From positions 62,001-126,000 of the forward strand of contig CBFHNF010000001.1 of the NCBI GenBank assembly GCA_965657135.1: DNA of 64,000 nt, in the 5' to 3' direction. Below the pieces are notes generated by a model. It did not search any database. It worked only from the letters and a program-made list of their open reading frames with translations, and had not been told where the DNA came from. Shown in pieces: positions 17,436-26,102 of the stretch (positions are counted from its first letter, which is position 1; the number at the start of each line of letters is the position of its first letter). The DNA is from HIMB11 sp965657135. GTDB taxonomy: Bacteria; Pseudomonadota; Alphaproteobacteria; Rhodobacterales; Rhodobacteraceae. The position numbers were made by a program, and so were the translations under genes.

Positions 17436-18080
17436 TCAGCTCATTGCATGTCTTAGCTTCTCAAGGGCTAATCTAATACGCGATTTGATTGTGCCAAGGG
17501 GAAGCCCTGTTTCATCTGCAAGTTCTCGGTGACTTAGATCGCCAAAATAGGCGCGTTCAACCAACTTGCGCTGCTTTTCTGGGAGCTCGGAAAGTGCCTG
17601 TCCCAACTTGTCTGTTTCCTGTTGAAGTGCGATCACGTCGGCCTGATCTGGTTCGTGATCTGGTCCCCATGGAAGTTCGTCAGGCTCTGGCCGTGACGCC
17701 TTCCGTAGGGCATCGATTTTTTTATTTCGTGCAATCGTAAAGATCCAAGTGGCTGCGCTGGCACGCGTTGGATCAAAAAGATGTGCTTTGTTCCAAACCG
17801 TTACCATAGCCTCTTGTGCGCATTCTTCGGCCAAAGCTGCGTCTGCTCCGGATTTGAGAAGAAAAGATTTTATGCGCGGGGCAAAATGTCCAAACAGCGC
17901 TTCGAACGCTGCAACGTCGTGGGATGATTTTATCGCCTCGAGGTAGGCACCCCATTGATCGGCGGTTTTGGTATTCACTTGATCAACTTTGTCTATTAGG
18001 TCTTTTGGAAATATTCTATCATCCCTTGCTGGATTTAGCGAGGAATCGTTTTCCAAAGTTTTGAATTCAATCATACCCAT
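17436..18080 (-). CDS. rpoE: ECF sigma factor RpoE (ChrR-controlled type)
   Basis: An extracytoplasmic-function sigma factor of the group controlled by ChrR, which drives the singlet-oxygen response in photosynthetic and marine alphaproteobacteria. Region 2 is seen in AEECAQEAMVTVWNKAHLFDP and ATWIFTIARNKKIDALRK, region 4 in LPEKQRKLVERAYFGDLSHRELA and LPLGTIKSRIRLALEKLRHAM. The pairing with chrR confirms the class. The open frame could begin at a GTG at 18116, but that codon overlaps the -35 box of an RpoE-type promoter, so it cannot be transcribed from it. The ATG at 18080 falls at the predicted 5' end and the ATG at 18074 a few bases inside; neither has a ribosome-binding site, so a leaderless start is likely. 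Confidence 0.93.
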   Translation of the reverse strand: MGMIEFKTLENDSSLNPARDDRIFPKDLIDKVDQVNTKTADQWGAYLEAIKSSHDVAAFEALFGHFAPRIKSFLLKSGADAALAEECAQEAMVTVWNKAHLFDPTRASAATWIFTIARNKKIDALRKASRPEPDELPWGPDHEPDQADVIALQQETDKLGQALSELPEKQRKLVERAYFGDLSHRELADETGLPLGTIKSRIRLALEKLRHAMS

Positions 18081-18085
18081 ACAGC

Positions 18086-18115
18086 TAGTTACGAGGTTGC
18101 AATTAGGTTGGATCA
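18086..18115 (-). promoter_or_regulatory. RpoE-type autoregulatory promoter
   Basis: On the minus strand TGATCC (18110-18115) is followed after exactly 18 bases by TAACTA (18086-18091). TGATCC with a TAA-type -10 box at this distance is the promoter recognised by the ChrR-controlled RpoE of Rhodobacter, and the same factor is encoded directly downstream. Initiation is predicted near 18079-18080. The -35 box lies ten bases after the chemoreceptor stop codon. Confidence 0.75.
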
Positions 18116-18125
18116 CTAAAATAGT

Positions 18126-19202
18126 TTATTTTTTGATTGTAAGTTGCATATGTTCCATGAGCTTTTTCAAATCATCAACCTGACGATCAAGGCCGGCGTT
18201 CACAATCCGCATCCGATCGCTCATATCGCGCGATGCGCTGTTTTGTTGATGAACGGCTGTCACGATGTGGTCTGATGCCGTTAGGACTTGGTGAAAACTT
18301 TTTTGAACCGATTCGATTGTGCGTTGAAAACCACCGACTGCGCGTTGAATTTCTTCAACTTTAAGGGCGACGTCCCGAGCGCCATTTTCGGTACCCTCGG
18401 CCAGCTGTCGCACCTCGTCTGCAACCACGATAAAGCCTTTGCCAGCGTCACCTGCACGCGCTGCTTCGATCGCGGCATTGACAGCCAAGAGTTTGGTTTT
18501 ATCCGCAATTTCGGTGATGATTGACAGGAATGATCCGATTTCTTCGGAAGCGGTAGAAACAGATTGCATTGATTCTGCGGCACTATTTGCGCGTTCAGAA
18601 GCGGCGCGGGCGTAAGAAGAGCTTTCATCTACATTTTTAGAAATGTTGCTGATCGAACCGTCCATCTGATCAACCGCTGTTGCAACGGATTGAACATCAT
18701 CTGAAACCAATGACATACGCTGAGAAAATTCGCGAGATTGGTCCAAAACATATTGTGATGCTTGGACACGACGTTCCTCTAATACCTGATAATAGATGTC
18801 CAACACGCGCGAGAGATCGCGAAAAATAACATGCGTAATCTCCTGCATTTTTTCAGCGCAAACGGAATGCTTGGTCAATTTTCCTGATGCCAAAATACGA
18901 TGAACCAAACGTTCCATCATGAAACCATAGCTGTCTGTGAAAATGCTGGGCGCTAGGCCAATTTTGGCATGCGAATGTCCGATGCGATAGGCGCGCTCTT
19001 CATAGGCTGTGTCAAACCCGTTTTTGAAGGTTAGCTCCCAATGCGTTTTTTGAACGGCTTTTAGTCCATCAATATTATGTCCAGCAAACAGTTTCGCAGT
19101 AGTATCATGAGCCAAAGCGTGATCATAGAGTTCATCTAAAACATTATCGATGAACGGCGATATCAGGCTCCAAGTCTCTGGAACTATCTTAGGAAAAAAC
19201 AT
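18126..19202 (-). CDS. soluble globin-coupled chemoreceptor (HemAT-like)
   Basis: A 358-residue cytoplasmic methyl-accepting chemotaxis protein with a sensor globin. Residues 1 to about 150 form a protoglobin-type domain; the segment RIGHSHAKIGL places the haem-ligating proximal His at about H78. The C-terminal part, about 175-340, carries the chemoreceptor signalling hairpin with the conserved tip NAAIEAARAGDAGKGFIVVADEVRQLAEGT. No membrane helix is present. Known members bind oxygen and steer aerotaxis through CheA and CheW; no che gene is in this window, so the partner array is elsewhere. The region upstream of the ATG has AAGGGTAAG. It is the gene immediately before rpoE on the same strand, but rpoE has its own promoter. 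Confidence 0.9.
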   Translation of the reverse strand: MFFPKIVPETWSLISPFIDNVLDELYDHALAHDTTAKLFAGHNIDGLKAVQKTHWELTFKNGFDTAYEERAYRIGHSHAKIGLAPSIFTDSYGFMMERLVHRILASGKLTKHSVCAEKMQEITHVIFRDLSRVLDIYYQVLEERRVQASQYVLDQSREFSQRMSLVSDDVQSVATAVDQMDGSISNISKNVDESSSYARAASERANSAAESMQSVSTASEEIGSFLSIITEIADKTKLLAVNAAIEAARAGDAGKGFIVVADEVRQLAEGTENGARDVALKVEEIQRAVGGFQRTIESVQKSFHQVLTASDHIVTAVHQQNSASRDMSDRMRIVNAGLDRQVDDLKKLMEHMQLTIKK

Positions 19203-19304
19203 GTCTTACCCTTACACGTTTCGCTGCTGCGTCATTATTAACGTTCAATTTTCGTGTAAGTTGTATGCGCTTAATCCAAAAGATCCGCCGACCTATCCCA
19301 TGGA

Positions 19305-20447
19305 TTAGGATGTGTGGTCGACGATTTCTAGATGTTGTGCCAGCGCGCCGATTTCGGATAGCCATGCATCCACTAATTTTGGATTATCGGGGGCGGCCGA
19401 CACACCCGCAGGGATTTGATTGTTCAACACGGCTTTAATCCCAAAGCTCACGGGTTTTGAGACGAGCCGTGCCATTGCTGTGGATCCATCTGTTCCCCAC
19501 GCATCCATCGCATAGGTTTGGTGCCATACCACTTTTTTGTCCCGTTCGGCTCTCAGCGATACGCATAACACAACGCGATCAGGATCATCTTTGCCATAGG
19601 CGTTTTCCGCCCAAAACTGGTCAGACATTTCCTTTAACCGTGTCTCACCTGCGGCGCCTGATAGTGTTTCAATTTCTGAAAACACGTCTGTCCATGCGTT
19701 CGCCCAACCGTTTAGGCGGAGGGTGCCACGGACAAAGTCCCGGACGTTCCATTTTGGGTCAAAGTGATATTGCGCCATAAAGGGTAGGCTGTCGCGGTTT
19801 GGATAAACCTCAAATTTTTCGGGAATAGGCAGAGGTGCCTGATATGATGATATTGCATCCCAAGGGCGATCAACGCTGAATTCGGCCCCGTCCTTGATGG
19901 ATTTTGAGGGTGTGCGCAGAGCCTTTAAAACGCCCAAAGGCGACCAGCTGAACTTGTAACGGAACGGATTTGGAACTTTGGGAATACCTCCGCAATAGGA
20001 GATAAAGCTAAGTTCATTTTCGGGATCACATGCATCCGATGATCGATAGAGTTCGACCAATTTATGCGCCATCAGGTGATCAATGCCCGGGTCCAATCCG
20101 ATTTCATTGACCAAACACACGCCAGCATCCTTGGCGGCCTGATCCAGATCACGCATTTCAGGTGCAATATAAGATGAACTTACGAAATGCGCGTGATTGG
20201 AGATGGCGCATTTTGCCAGCGGAACATGATGATCCCCAGGTAGCATGGACACAACAACATCCCCTGCCGACAGATCTGCATCCAATTCATTGATATCATA
20301 GGCCGCAATGTTCGATGTCAAATCGCCAACAGCTTCTTGTGCTTTGGATGTTGTTCTGTTCCAAACTTTTACATCCAGACCCTCTTGGATCAGCGCACGT
20401 AAACCAGGAATCGCCGAAAGCCCTGTACCACACCAATGAATTGTCAT
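19305..20447 (-). CDS. saccharopine dehydrogenase family protein, glutamate-forming (LYS9-like)
   Basis: A 380-residue protein of the saccharopine dehydrogenase family. The N-terminal Rossmann part reads IHWCGTGLSAIPGLRALIQ and the C-terminal domain contains the family blocks CLVNEIGLDPGIDHLMAHKLVE, SYCGGIPKVPNPFRYKFSWSPLGVL and WHQTYAMDAWG. In the lysine degradation direction this enzyme oxidises saccharopine to glutamate and alpha-aminoadipate semialdehyde. It follows the lysine-forming saccharopine dehydrogenase homologue after one base, with GAGGTTTAGG before its ATG, which makes the pathway assignment good. Direction of flux, degradation or synthesis, cannot be read from sequence; degradation is more likely because bacteria of this group make lysine from diaminopimelate. 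Confidence 0.85.
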   Translation of the reverse strand: MTIHWCGTGLSAIPGLRALIQEGLDVKVWNRTTSKAQEAVGDLTSNIAAYDINELDADLSAGDVVVSMLPGDHHVPLAKCAISNHAHFVSSSYIAPEMRDLDQAAKDAGVCLVNEIGLDPGIDHLMAHKLVELYRSSDACDPENELSFISYCGGIPKVPNPFRYKFSWSPLGVLKALRTPSKSIKDGAEFSVDRPWDAISSYQAPLPIPEKFEVYPNRDSLPFMAQYHFDPKWNVRDFVRGTLRLNGWANAWTDVFSEIETLSGAAGETRLKEMSDQFWAENAYGKDDPDRVVLCVSLRAERDKKVVWHQTYAMDAWGTDGSTAMARLVSKPVSFGIKAVLNNQIPAGVSAAPDNPKLVDAWLSEIGALAQHLEIVDHTS

Positions 20448-20448
20448 C

Positions 20449-21501
20449 CTAAACCTCGTTTACATGTGTTTGATATACATCGTTTGCCCGTGACCAGATG
20501 GCCGTGTCCAAATCATCAACCATTCGCAAAGTAGGCAAGAGTTGATTGGCAAAGTCAATTGAACTTTCCAAGGGCAGCAGTGACGGCAAATTGTCTATCG
20601 CCATGACATCAAGAATAGGATCATTCGCAACCCGTATTACGGGTTGGTGCCATGAAGTTGCCTGATCATAGATGGGAATGGGGTTATAATCACTATCAGG
20701 ATCGCAGGCGATGTCGCCAATCACAGATAAATTTCTGGCTGTCGTTAGGCTTGATTTAGGAACAAAGATAGGTGTTCCTGGGCGGGCCAGAATGCAGTTA
20801 AAGAAAAACGTATGATCCAAAATTTCTGGAAACGGCCCGCCACTGGCGGTTTCTGCCATGTCCCATTTTGTCACGTCAATGTTCACGTGATCGCATAAAT
20901 CGGCGGCACCTGTTCCCACACGCCCCATTGCACCGATCACAATTGCGTTTGGACGGATTTGGATGGTTTGCATCGCATTGTGCAATTCGCGCAGTAATGC
21001 ATCCTTATTGGGATATGCGGTGACAGGGCAACAGATGCGACCTTGTTGTTGCGCCAACCATGCAATCATGGACACAGCCGCACCAGCGTATCCGGCCCAA
21101 TAACCAAAGGCCGCTACGCGACGGCCCGCGTCATCAACGAGATATTCCAAATCATAAAGGGTTCCGCCGCCTGCTTTAAATCGTTGCAATAGGGCGCGAC
21201 CAGCATGTTGCCCTTTGAATGCGTGTCCAAACATGATGTGCCGATGGATCAGTGGTGTGCCATCATCTGGCAGTTCCTTTAGTCCGAAAATCACGGCTTC
21301 TTTTGGGGCGGTTGGCCAACTGTTTTCTGGTACAACATCGCACCCTGCATCGGAATATAGCTGAATGGGGATAATGCGAGTTTGGCTTTCTTCGACAGAC
21401 ACTTTTATGCCCATGGCAATCAGAGTCTTGGCGCCTTCTGGTGTGATGCCTACTCGATCTTCGTTTTGACGTTGCTCCGCACGCACCCAAAGATGTGTCA
21501 T
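20449..21501 (-). CDS. saccharopine dehydrogenase, lysine-forming type (LYS1-like)
   Basis: A 350-residue member of the alanine dehydrogenase/lysine-ketoglutarate reductase fold. The N-terminus LWVRAEQRQNEDRVGITPEGAKTLIAMG and the blocks RHIMFGHAFKGQHAGRALLQRF, GGTLYDLEYLVDD and AFGYWAGYAGAA are characteristic. VIGAMGRVGTGA binds the nicotinamide cofactor. It joins or splits lysine and 2-oxoglutarate through saccharopine. The ATG at 21501 is chosen because it begins the conserved MTHLWVRAE; the longer frame to 21564 would enter the preceding histidine phosphatase gene. With the LYS9-like gene directly after it, it forms a two-gene saccharopine module. Confidence 0.87.
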   Translation of the reverse strand: MTHLWVRAEQRQNEDRVGITPEGAKTLIAMGIKVSVEESQTRIIPIQLYSDAGCDVVPENSWPTAPKEAVIFGLKELPDDGTPLIHRHIMFGHAFKGQHAGRALLQRFKAGGGTLYDLEYLVDDAGRRVAAFGYWAGYAGAAVSMIAWLAQQQGRICCPVTAYPNKDALLRELHNAMQTIQIRPNAIVIGAMGRVGTGAADLCDHVNIDVTKWDMAETASGGPFPEILDHTFFFNCILARPGTPIFVPKSSLTTARNLSVIGDIACDPDSDYNPIPIYDQATSWHQPVIRVANDPILDVMAIDNLPSLLPLESSIDFANQLLPTLRMVDDLDTAIWSRANDVYQTHVNEV

Positions 21502-21526
21502 GATGTTGTCCAATCGTGTTTCGTTT

Positions 21527-22186
21527 TTAATAGTATGTACGCGACGTAATCCGGTCGGCTTCATCCAGATGTGGTAAATTATTGAATTGCATTAAGTGAT
21601 ATTCGCCATGCAGGTATTGCAGCCGCGTGACGCCCGTGTTCATTCCTTCAAGCAAGACTTTGACCAATTGGCGCACCTCTAGGTCCAAGGCATGCGCGAC
21701 AGCCATACCAATCACCCCGCCTGATGTGACGGCCAACGTGCTTTGGCCACTGTGGCGCATGTCCTCCATCATTGTCCAAACGCGATCGCGATAGGTGTCC
21801 CATGTTTCTGGTATGTCCAACAATTCGCCCGACTTCCATTTCGTAAAGGTTTCCAAAAAGTGGTTGATGAACCCAGTGCCTTCCAGCGGTGGTTTCAAAT
21901 CGAACTGTTGTTCCATCGCCGCAATCAGGTCGTAATATCGAAATTCGTTTAGTCGCGGATCTTTGATAGGATCTGGACTATCGTATAGATCCAACAGGGC
22001 CTCAGTGTCGATCTGACGGTTTAATGTCCCAGTGTAAACAGCATCATATGTTACCTTGCAATGACGTAGATGTTCGCCCAGCCAGCGCGCCTGTGTTTTG
22101 CCCAACTCGCTTAGATTGTCATAGCCTTCTTCGGTTGTTGCAGATGAATTCGCCTGACCGTGACGAATTAATGTGATGAATGACAT
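21527..22186 (-). CDS. histidine phosphatase family protein
   Basis: A 219-residue histidine-phosphatase (phosphoglycerate-mutase-like) protein. The catalytic LIRHGQANSS motif is at residues 6-15, with the phospho-accepting His, and the second His site is in LAVTSGGVIGMAVA, where the usual GH is replaced by GG. This substitution at the second catalytic position may lower or change activity. AGGAG precedes the ATG by six bases. It lies 25 bases before the saccharopine dehydrogenase gene and is probably the first gene of that operon; a functional link to lysine degradation is not evident. Confidence 0.85.
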   Translation of the reverse strand: MSFITLIRHGQANSSATTEEGYDNLSELGKTQARWLGEHLRHCKVTYDAVYTGTLNRQIDTEALLDLYDSPDPIKDPRLNEFRYYDLIAAMEQQFDLKPPLEGTGFINHFLETFTKWKSGELLDIPETWDTYRDRVWTMMEDMRHSGQSTLAVTSGGVIGMAVAHALDLEVRQLVKVLLEGMNTGVTRLQYLHGEYHLMQFNNLPHLDEADRITSRTYY

Positions 22187-22370
22187 GTATACTCCTAAAT
22201 TTGGCTAACACCTAGCAAGCGGTTTGAACCTTGCCAAGGGAATGTCATCTATCGAGGTCGAATTTTCCTGATCGGAAACGGATTGGCGAAAATGCGCCTT
22301 TGAGTGTCGGGATTGGCCCTCTGATTCCTTTAAAAGAATGGTGTAACTTGCGGTGAAGCAGGAGGACACA

Positions 22371-25145
22371 ATGTCAGACAAGATCCGTTTTCAGTTGGAT
22401 GGCCAAGAGGTCGAGGCCGATCGTGGTATGACCATTTGGGAAGTGGCGAATGGCCGTGGTTTGGTTATCCCGCACCTGTGTCACAAACCTGCGCCGGGGT
22501 ATCGACCCGATGGCAACTGTCGCGCTTGTATGGTCGAGATTGAGGGCGAGCGCACCTTGGCGGCCTCTTGCATTCGTGAACCCTCTGAAGGCATGGTGGT
22601 ACACACCCAAAATGAACGGTCAAAACAGGCACGCCGCATGGTTGTGGAGCTGTTGATGGCAGACCAGCCTGAACGCGATGTTGCCCATGACGGCGGATCG
22701 CATTTTTGGAACATGGCGGATGCCAATGATGTCGCAGAAAGCCGTTTTCCAACCCTTGAAGCCGATCGCATTCCATTGCTTGACGACAGCCATGTGGCGA
22801 TGCGCGTGAATTTGGATGCGTGTATTCAATGTGGACTGTGCGTGCGTGCCTGTCGCGAGGTTCAGGTCAACGATGTGATTGGCATGGCAGGACGTGGGCA
22901 TGATGCCTATCCCACATTTGATTTTGCGGATCCTATGGGCGAAAGCACATGCGTTGCTTGTGGCGAATGTGTTCAGGCCTGTCCGACAGGGGCATTGATG
23001 CCCGCCAGTGTTTTAGATGACCAACAGGTTGGTGACAGTAAGGATTTTGACGAAGAGGTTAAGTCAATATGTCCTTTCTGCGGCGTTGGTTGCCAGGTTA
23101 GCCTCAAGGTTAAAGATGGTAAAATCAAACACGTCGAAGGTATCAACGGCCCTGCGAACGAAGGACGGTTGTGCGTAAAAGGGCGTTTTGGATATGACTA
23201 TATTCACCACCCTCACCGCCTAACCAAACCATTGATCCGTCGCGATGATGCACCAGCCAAAGGATTAAATGTTGATCCCGCCAACTGGCACGAGGTGTTC
23301 CGCGAAGCGTCTTGGGATGAAGCATTGGATTTTGCGGCAAATGGCTTGGTCAAATTGCGTGATGAACAAGGGGGACGCGCCGTTGCTGGATTTGGATCGG
23401 CAAAATGTTCCAACGAAGAGGCCTATTTATTCCAAAAAATGATCCGTCAGGGCTTTGGACATAACAACGTGGATCACTGCACGCGCCTGTGTCATGCATC
23501 CTCTGTTGCGGCGCTGATGGAAAATGTCGGGTCTGGCGCTGTAACGGCGACCTTCAACGAAATTGAAAACGCAGATGTGGCGATTGTGATTGGCGCCAAC
23601 CCAACTGAAAACCACCCAGTGGCTGCCACCTATTTTAAACAATTCACCAAGCGCGGCGGCAAGCTGATAATCATGGATCCGCGAGGCACGGCGATGAAGC
23701 GGTTTGCAACGCATATGTTGCAATTCCGCCCCGGCGCGGATGTATCAATGTTAAACGCGATCATGCATGTGATTGTAGAAGAGGGGCTGTACGATCAGGC
23801 CTATATCGAACGTTTTACTGAAAACTGGGAAGCTGAGAAAGCGCATTTGACACAGTTCTCACCAGAAGCGATGCAGGATATTTGCGGCATCCCCGCCGAG
23901 GAATTACGGGCGGCTGCGCGTACATTTGCCGCTGGAAAAGCGGGAATGATTTTCTGGGGAATGGGTGTCAGCCAGCACATCCATGGTACTGACAACAGTC
24001 GCTGTCTGATCTCGCTGGCGCTGATGACGGGGAACGTTGGCAAACCAGGTGCGGGCTTGCACCCATTGCGTGGACAAAACAATGTGCAAGGCGCCTCAGA
24101 CGCGGGTTTGATCCCTATGTTCCTGCCGGATTATCAGTCTGTGATGGACGACGGCGTGCGCAACGCGTTCACCGAGGTTTGGAATTCAGGCGACTTTTCA
24201 AATGAAAAGGGTTTGACTGTCACTGAAATTATGGATGCCGTCCATGATGGAAATATCCACGGCATGTACATTTTGGGTGAAAATCCAGCAATGTCAGATC
24301 CTGATGTCGAACATGCGCGGGATGCTTTGGCCAAGCTGTCACATTTGGTCGTGCAGGATATCTTTTTGACTGAAACTGCAAACTATGCGGATGTGATCCT
24401 ACCGTCATCTGCGTTTTATGAAAAATCGGGCACTGTCACAAATACCAATCGTCAGGTGCAAATGGGCCGCCCCGCAGTTTCACCCCCAGGTGAGGCACGT
24501 GAAGATTGGTGGATTGAGGTTGCTTTGGCACAACGCATTGGTCTGAATTGGACCTACGATAGCCCAGCAGATATATTCGCAGAAATGAAGTTGAACATGA
24601 AGTCGTTGAACAACATTACGTGGGATCGCCTCGTGTCGGAAAATGCGGTGACCTATCCCTCATTGTCGCCCACAGATCCGGGTCAGCCAATTGTGTTCGG
24701 AGATGGGTTCCCACGCGCGGACGGACGCGCAAAGTTTACCCCAGCGGCAATTATTGCACCGGATGATAAACCAGATGCGGATTACCCCATGATCCTAACG
24801 ACAGGACGCCAGCTAGAGCATTGGCACACTGGTTCGATGACGCGCCGCGCAAGCGTTTTGGACGCGGTCGAGCCAGAAGCGAATTGTTCGCTGCATCCCA
24901 AAACACTTGCCAAATTAGGAGTGGAACCGGGTGCGCACGTGCGTCTTAGTACAAAACGTGGCTCGGTTGTCGTGATGGCGCGCGCAGATCGCGCTGTGGC
25001 CGAGGACATGGTGTTCCTCCCATTTGCATATGTTGAAGCGGCCGCAAACATTCTCACGAACCCCGCTTTGGATCCCTACGGAAAAATACCCGAGTTTAAG
25101 TATAGCGCAGTCCGCGTTGAGGCGGCAGGTGTTGCCGCAGAATAA
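22371..25145 (+). CDS. formate dehydrogenase alpha subunit (FdsA-like)
   Basis: A 924-residue molybdenum or tungsten formate dehydrogenase catalytic subunit of the soluble NAD-linked type. Order of domains: a [2Fe-2S] ferredoxin domain (C37, C50, C53 and a following Cys), a CxxC-rich His/Cys domain, two [4Fe-4S] clusters in CIQCGLCVRAC and CVACGECVQAC, the CPFCGVGC cluster of the catalytic domain, and the bis-MGD domain. The active-site Cys is C374 in HCTRLCHASS, followed by His as in Rhodobacter FdsA. GGAGGAC precedes the ATG. The diaphorase subunits FdsB and FdsG, the chaperones FdsC and FdsD and cofactor genes are not adjacent, so its electron acceptor must be encoded elsewhere. It would oxidise formate from methyl-group catabolism. 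Confidence 0.93.
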   Translation: MSDKIRFQLDGQEVEADRGMTIWEVANGRGLVIPHLCHKPAPGYRPDGNCRACMVEIEGERTLAASCIREPSEGMVVHTQNERSKQARRMVVELLMADQPERDVAHDGGSHFWNMADANDVAESRFPTLEADRIPLLDDSHVAMRVNLDACIQCGLCVRACREVQVNDVIGMAGRGHDAYPTFDFADPMGESTCVACGECVQACPTGALMPASVLDDQQVGDSKDFDEEVKSICPFCGVGCQVSLKVKDGKIKHVEGINGPANEGRLCVKGRFGYDYIHHPHRLTKPLIRRDDAPAKGLNVDPANWHEVFREASWDEALDFAANGLVKLRDEQGGRAVAGFGSAKCSNEEAYLFQKMIRQGFGHNNVDHCTRLCHASSVAALMENVGSGAVTATFNEIENADVAIVIGANPTENHPVAATYFKQFTKRGGKLIIMDPRGTAMKRFATHMLQFRPGADVSMLNAIMHVIVEEGLYDQAYIERFTENWEAEKAHLTQFSPEAMQDICGIPAEELRAAARTFAAGKAGMIFWGMGVSQHIHGTDNSRCLISLALMTGNVGKPGAGLHPLRGQNNVQGASDAGLIPMFLPDYQSVMDDGVRNAFTEVWNSGDFSNEKGLTVTEIMDAVHDGNIHGMYILGENPAMSDPDVEHARDALAKLSHLVVQDIFLTETANYADVILPSSAFYEKSGTVTNTNRQVQMGRPAVSPPGEAREDWWIEVALAQRIGLNWTYDSPADIFAEMKLNMKSLNNITWDRLVSENAVTYPSLSPTDPGQPIVFGDGFPRADGRAKFTPAAIIAPDDKPDADYPMILTTGRQLEHWHTGSMTRRASVLDAVEPEANCSLHPKTLAKLGVEPGAHVRLSTKRGSVVVMARADRAVAEDMVFLPFAYVEAAANILTNPALDPYGKIPEFKYSAVRVEAAGVAAE

Positions 25146-25166
25146 CTGTCGTGATCATGCTGTCAC

Positions 25167-26102
25167 CTAGTATCCAGCAGCGCGGTCAACCACATGCAAC
25201 AAATCTTCGCCCGCTTGGCTGCGGCGAATATTTTCAGCGATCACTTCGGCGGCAGTTGCGGCACGTGTTTCGGATGCGCGGTGCGGCACAACAGTGACCT
25301 TTGGGTGGGCCCAAAAGGGATCAGACGGGGGCAGCGGCTCTTGGCGAAAGACATCCAAAGTTGCGTGGGCTACTTGATTGCTGTCCAACGCTGCGATCAG
25401 CGCCTGATCATCTATTAATGGGCCGCGACCAGGATTGATGATGTAAGCCCCTTTTTTCAAATACGATAGCGTTTCGCCGTTTAATATATTGTGTGTGGTG
25501 GGGGTATCTGGAAGCAAAAGAATAACAATATCCGATCCGTTGAGTGCCTGTTTCAAACCCCCTTCACCGTGATAGCACTCAACCCCGTCAATAGATTTTG
25601 CGCTTCGCGCCCATCCGCGCATTTGAAACCCAAGATCGCGCAGCGCCTGCGCACAGACACGTCCCAATTCGCCTAAACCCAACATGCAAACAACGCGATC
25701 TTGGGCAAGTGGTGCTGTATGATGATCTAACCATTCCCCATTTTGACCATGGATAAATAAATCTAGGTTCAAATGATGACGCAGTGTTTGTGCGCAGACC
25801 CATTCGACCATGCCACGGGTCAAACCATGATCGACCATGCGCGTCAGAGGGATCTTGAGGGTTGGATTTTTCACCACAGCCTCAACGCCCGCCCAGAGGT
25901 TTAAGACTGCTTTGCATCGGGTGAAAGGTGTAAAATCCTGAACATTACTGTTTGGCGCATAAACGATATAATCCACGATGTCGGTTGGGTGATTGTCCGA
26001 TAGATTTACATCTAAACCGGCATTTTCAAAGGCTACGGTCAAGGGCGTATAATATTGGTCATAACGCTCTGAAACTGCGGCAAATAAAACGTTTAGGCTC
26101 AT
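25167..26102 (-). CDS. ghrA: glyoxylate/hydroxypyruvate reductase A (D-2-hydroxyacid dehydrogenase)
   Basis: A 311-residue NAD(P)-dependent 2-hydroxyacid dehydrogenase. The cofactor motif GLGELGRVCAQAL is at about residues 141-153, the catalytic Arg in NPGRGPLIDDQAL, the Glu in RQEPLP and the His in VTVVPHRASET. The absence of the extra N-terminal and C-terminal domains of SerA and the sequence VDHGLTRGMVEWVC put it with GhrA, which reduces glyoxylate to glycolate and hydroxypyruvate to glycerate. Its ATG overlaps the start region of rodA as ATGA at the rodA end: the rodA start codon lies upstream and the ghrA start overlaps the rodA stop, so it is the last gene of the elongasome operon. That placement is odd for a metabolic enzyme. 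Confidence 0.88.
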   Translation of the reverse strand: MSLNVLFAAVSERYDQYYTPLTVAFENAGLDVNLSDNHPTDIVDYIVYAPNSNVQDFTPFTRCKAVLNLWAGVEAVVKNPTLKIPLTRMVDHGLTRGMVEWVCAQTLRHHLNLDLFIHGQNGEWLDHHTAPLAQDRVVCMLGLGELGRVCAQALRDLGFQMRGWARSAKSIDGVECYHGEGGLKQALNGSDIVILLLPDTPTTHNILNGETLSYLKKGAYIINPGRGPLIDDQALIAALDSNQVAHATLDVFRQEPLPPSDPFWAHPKVTVVPHRASETRAATAAEVIAENIRRSQAGEDLLHVVDRAAGY

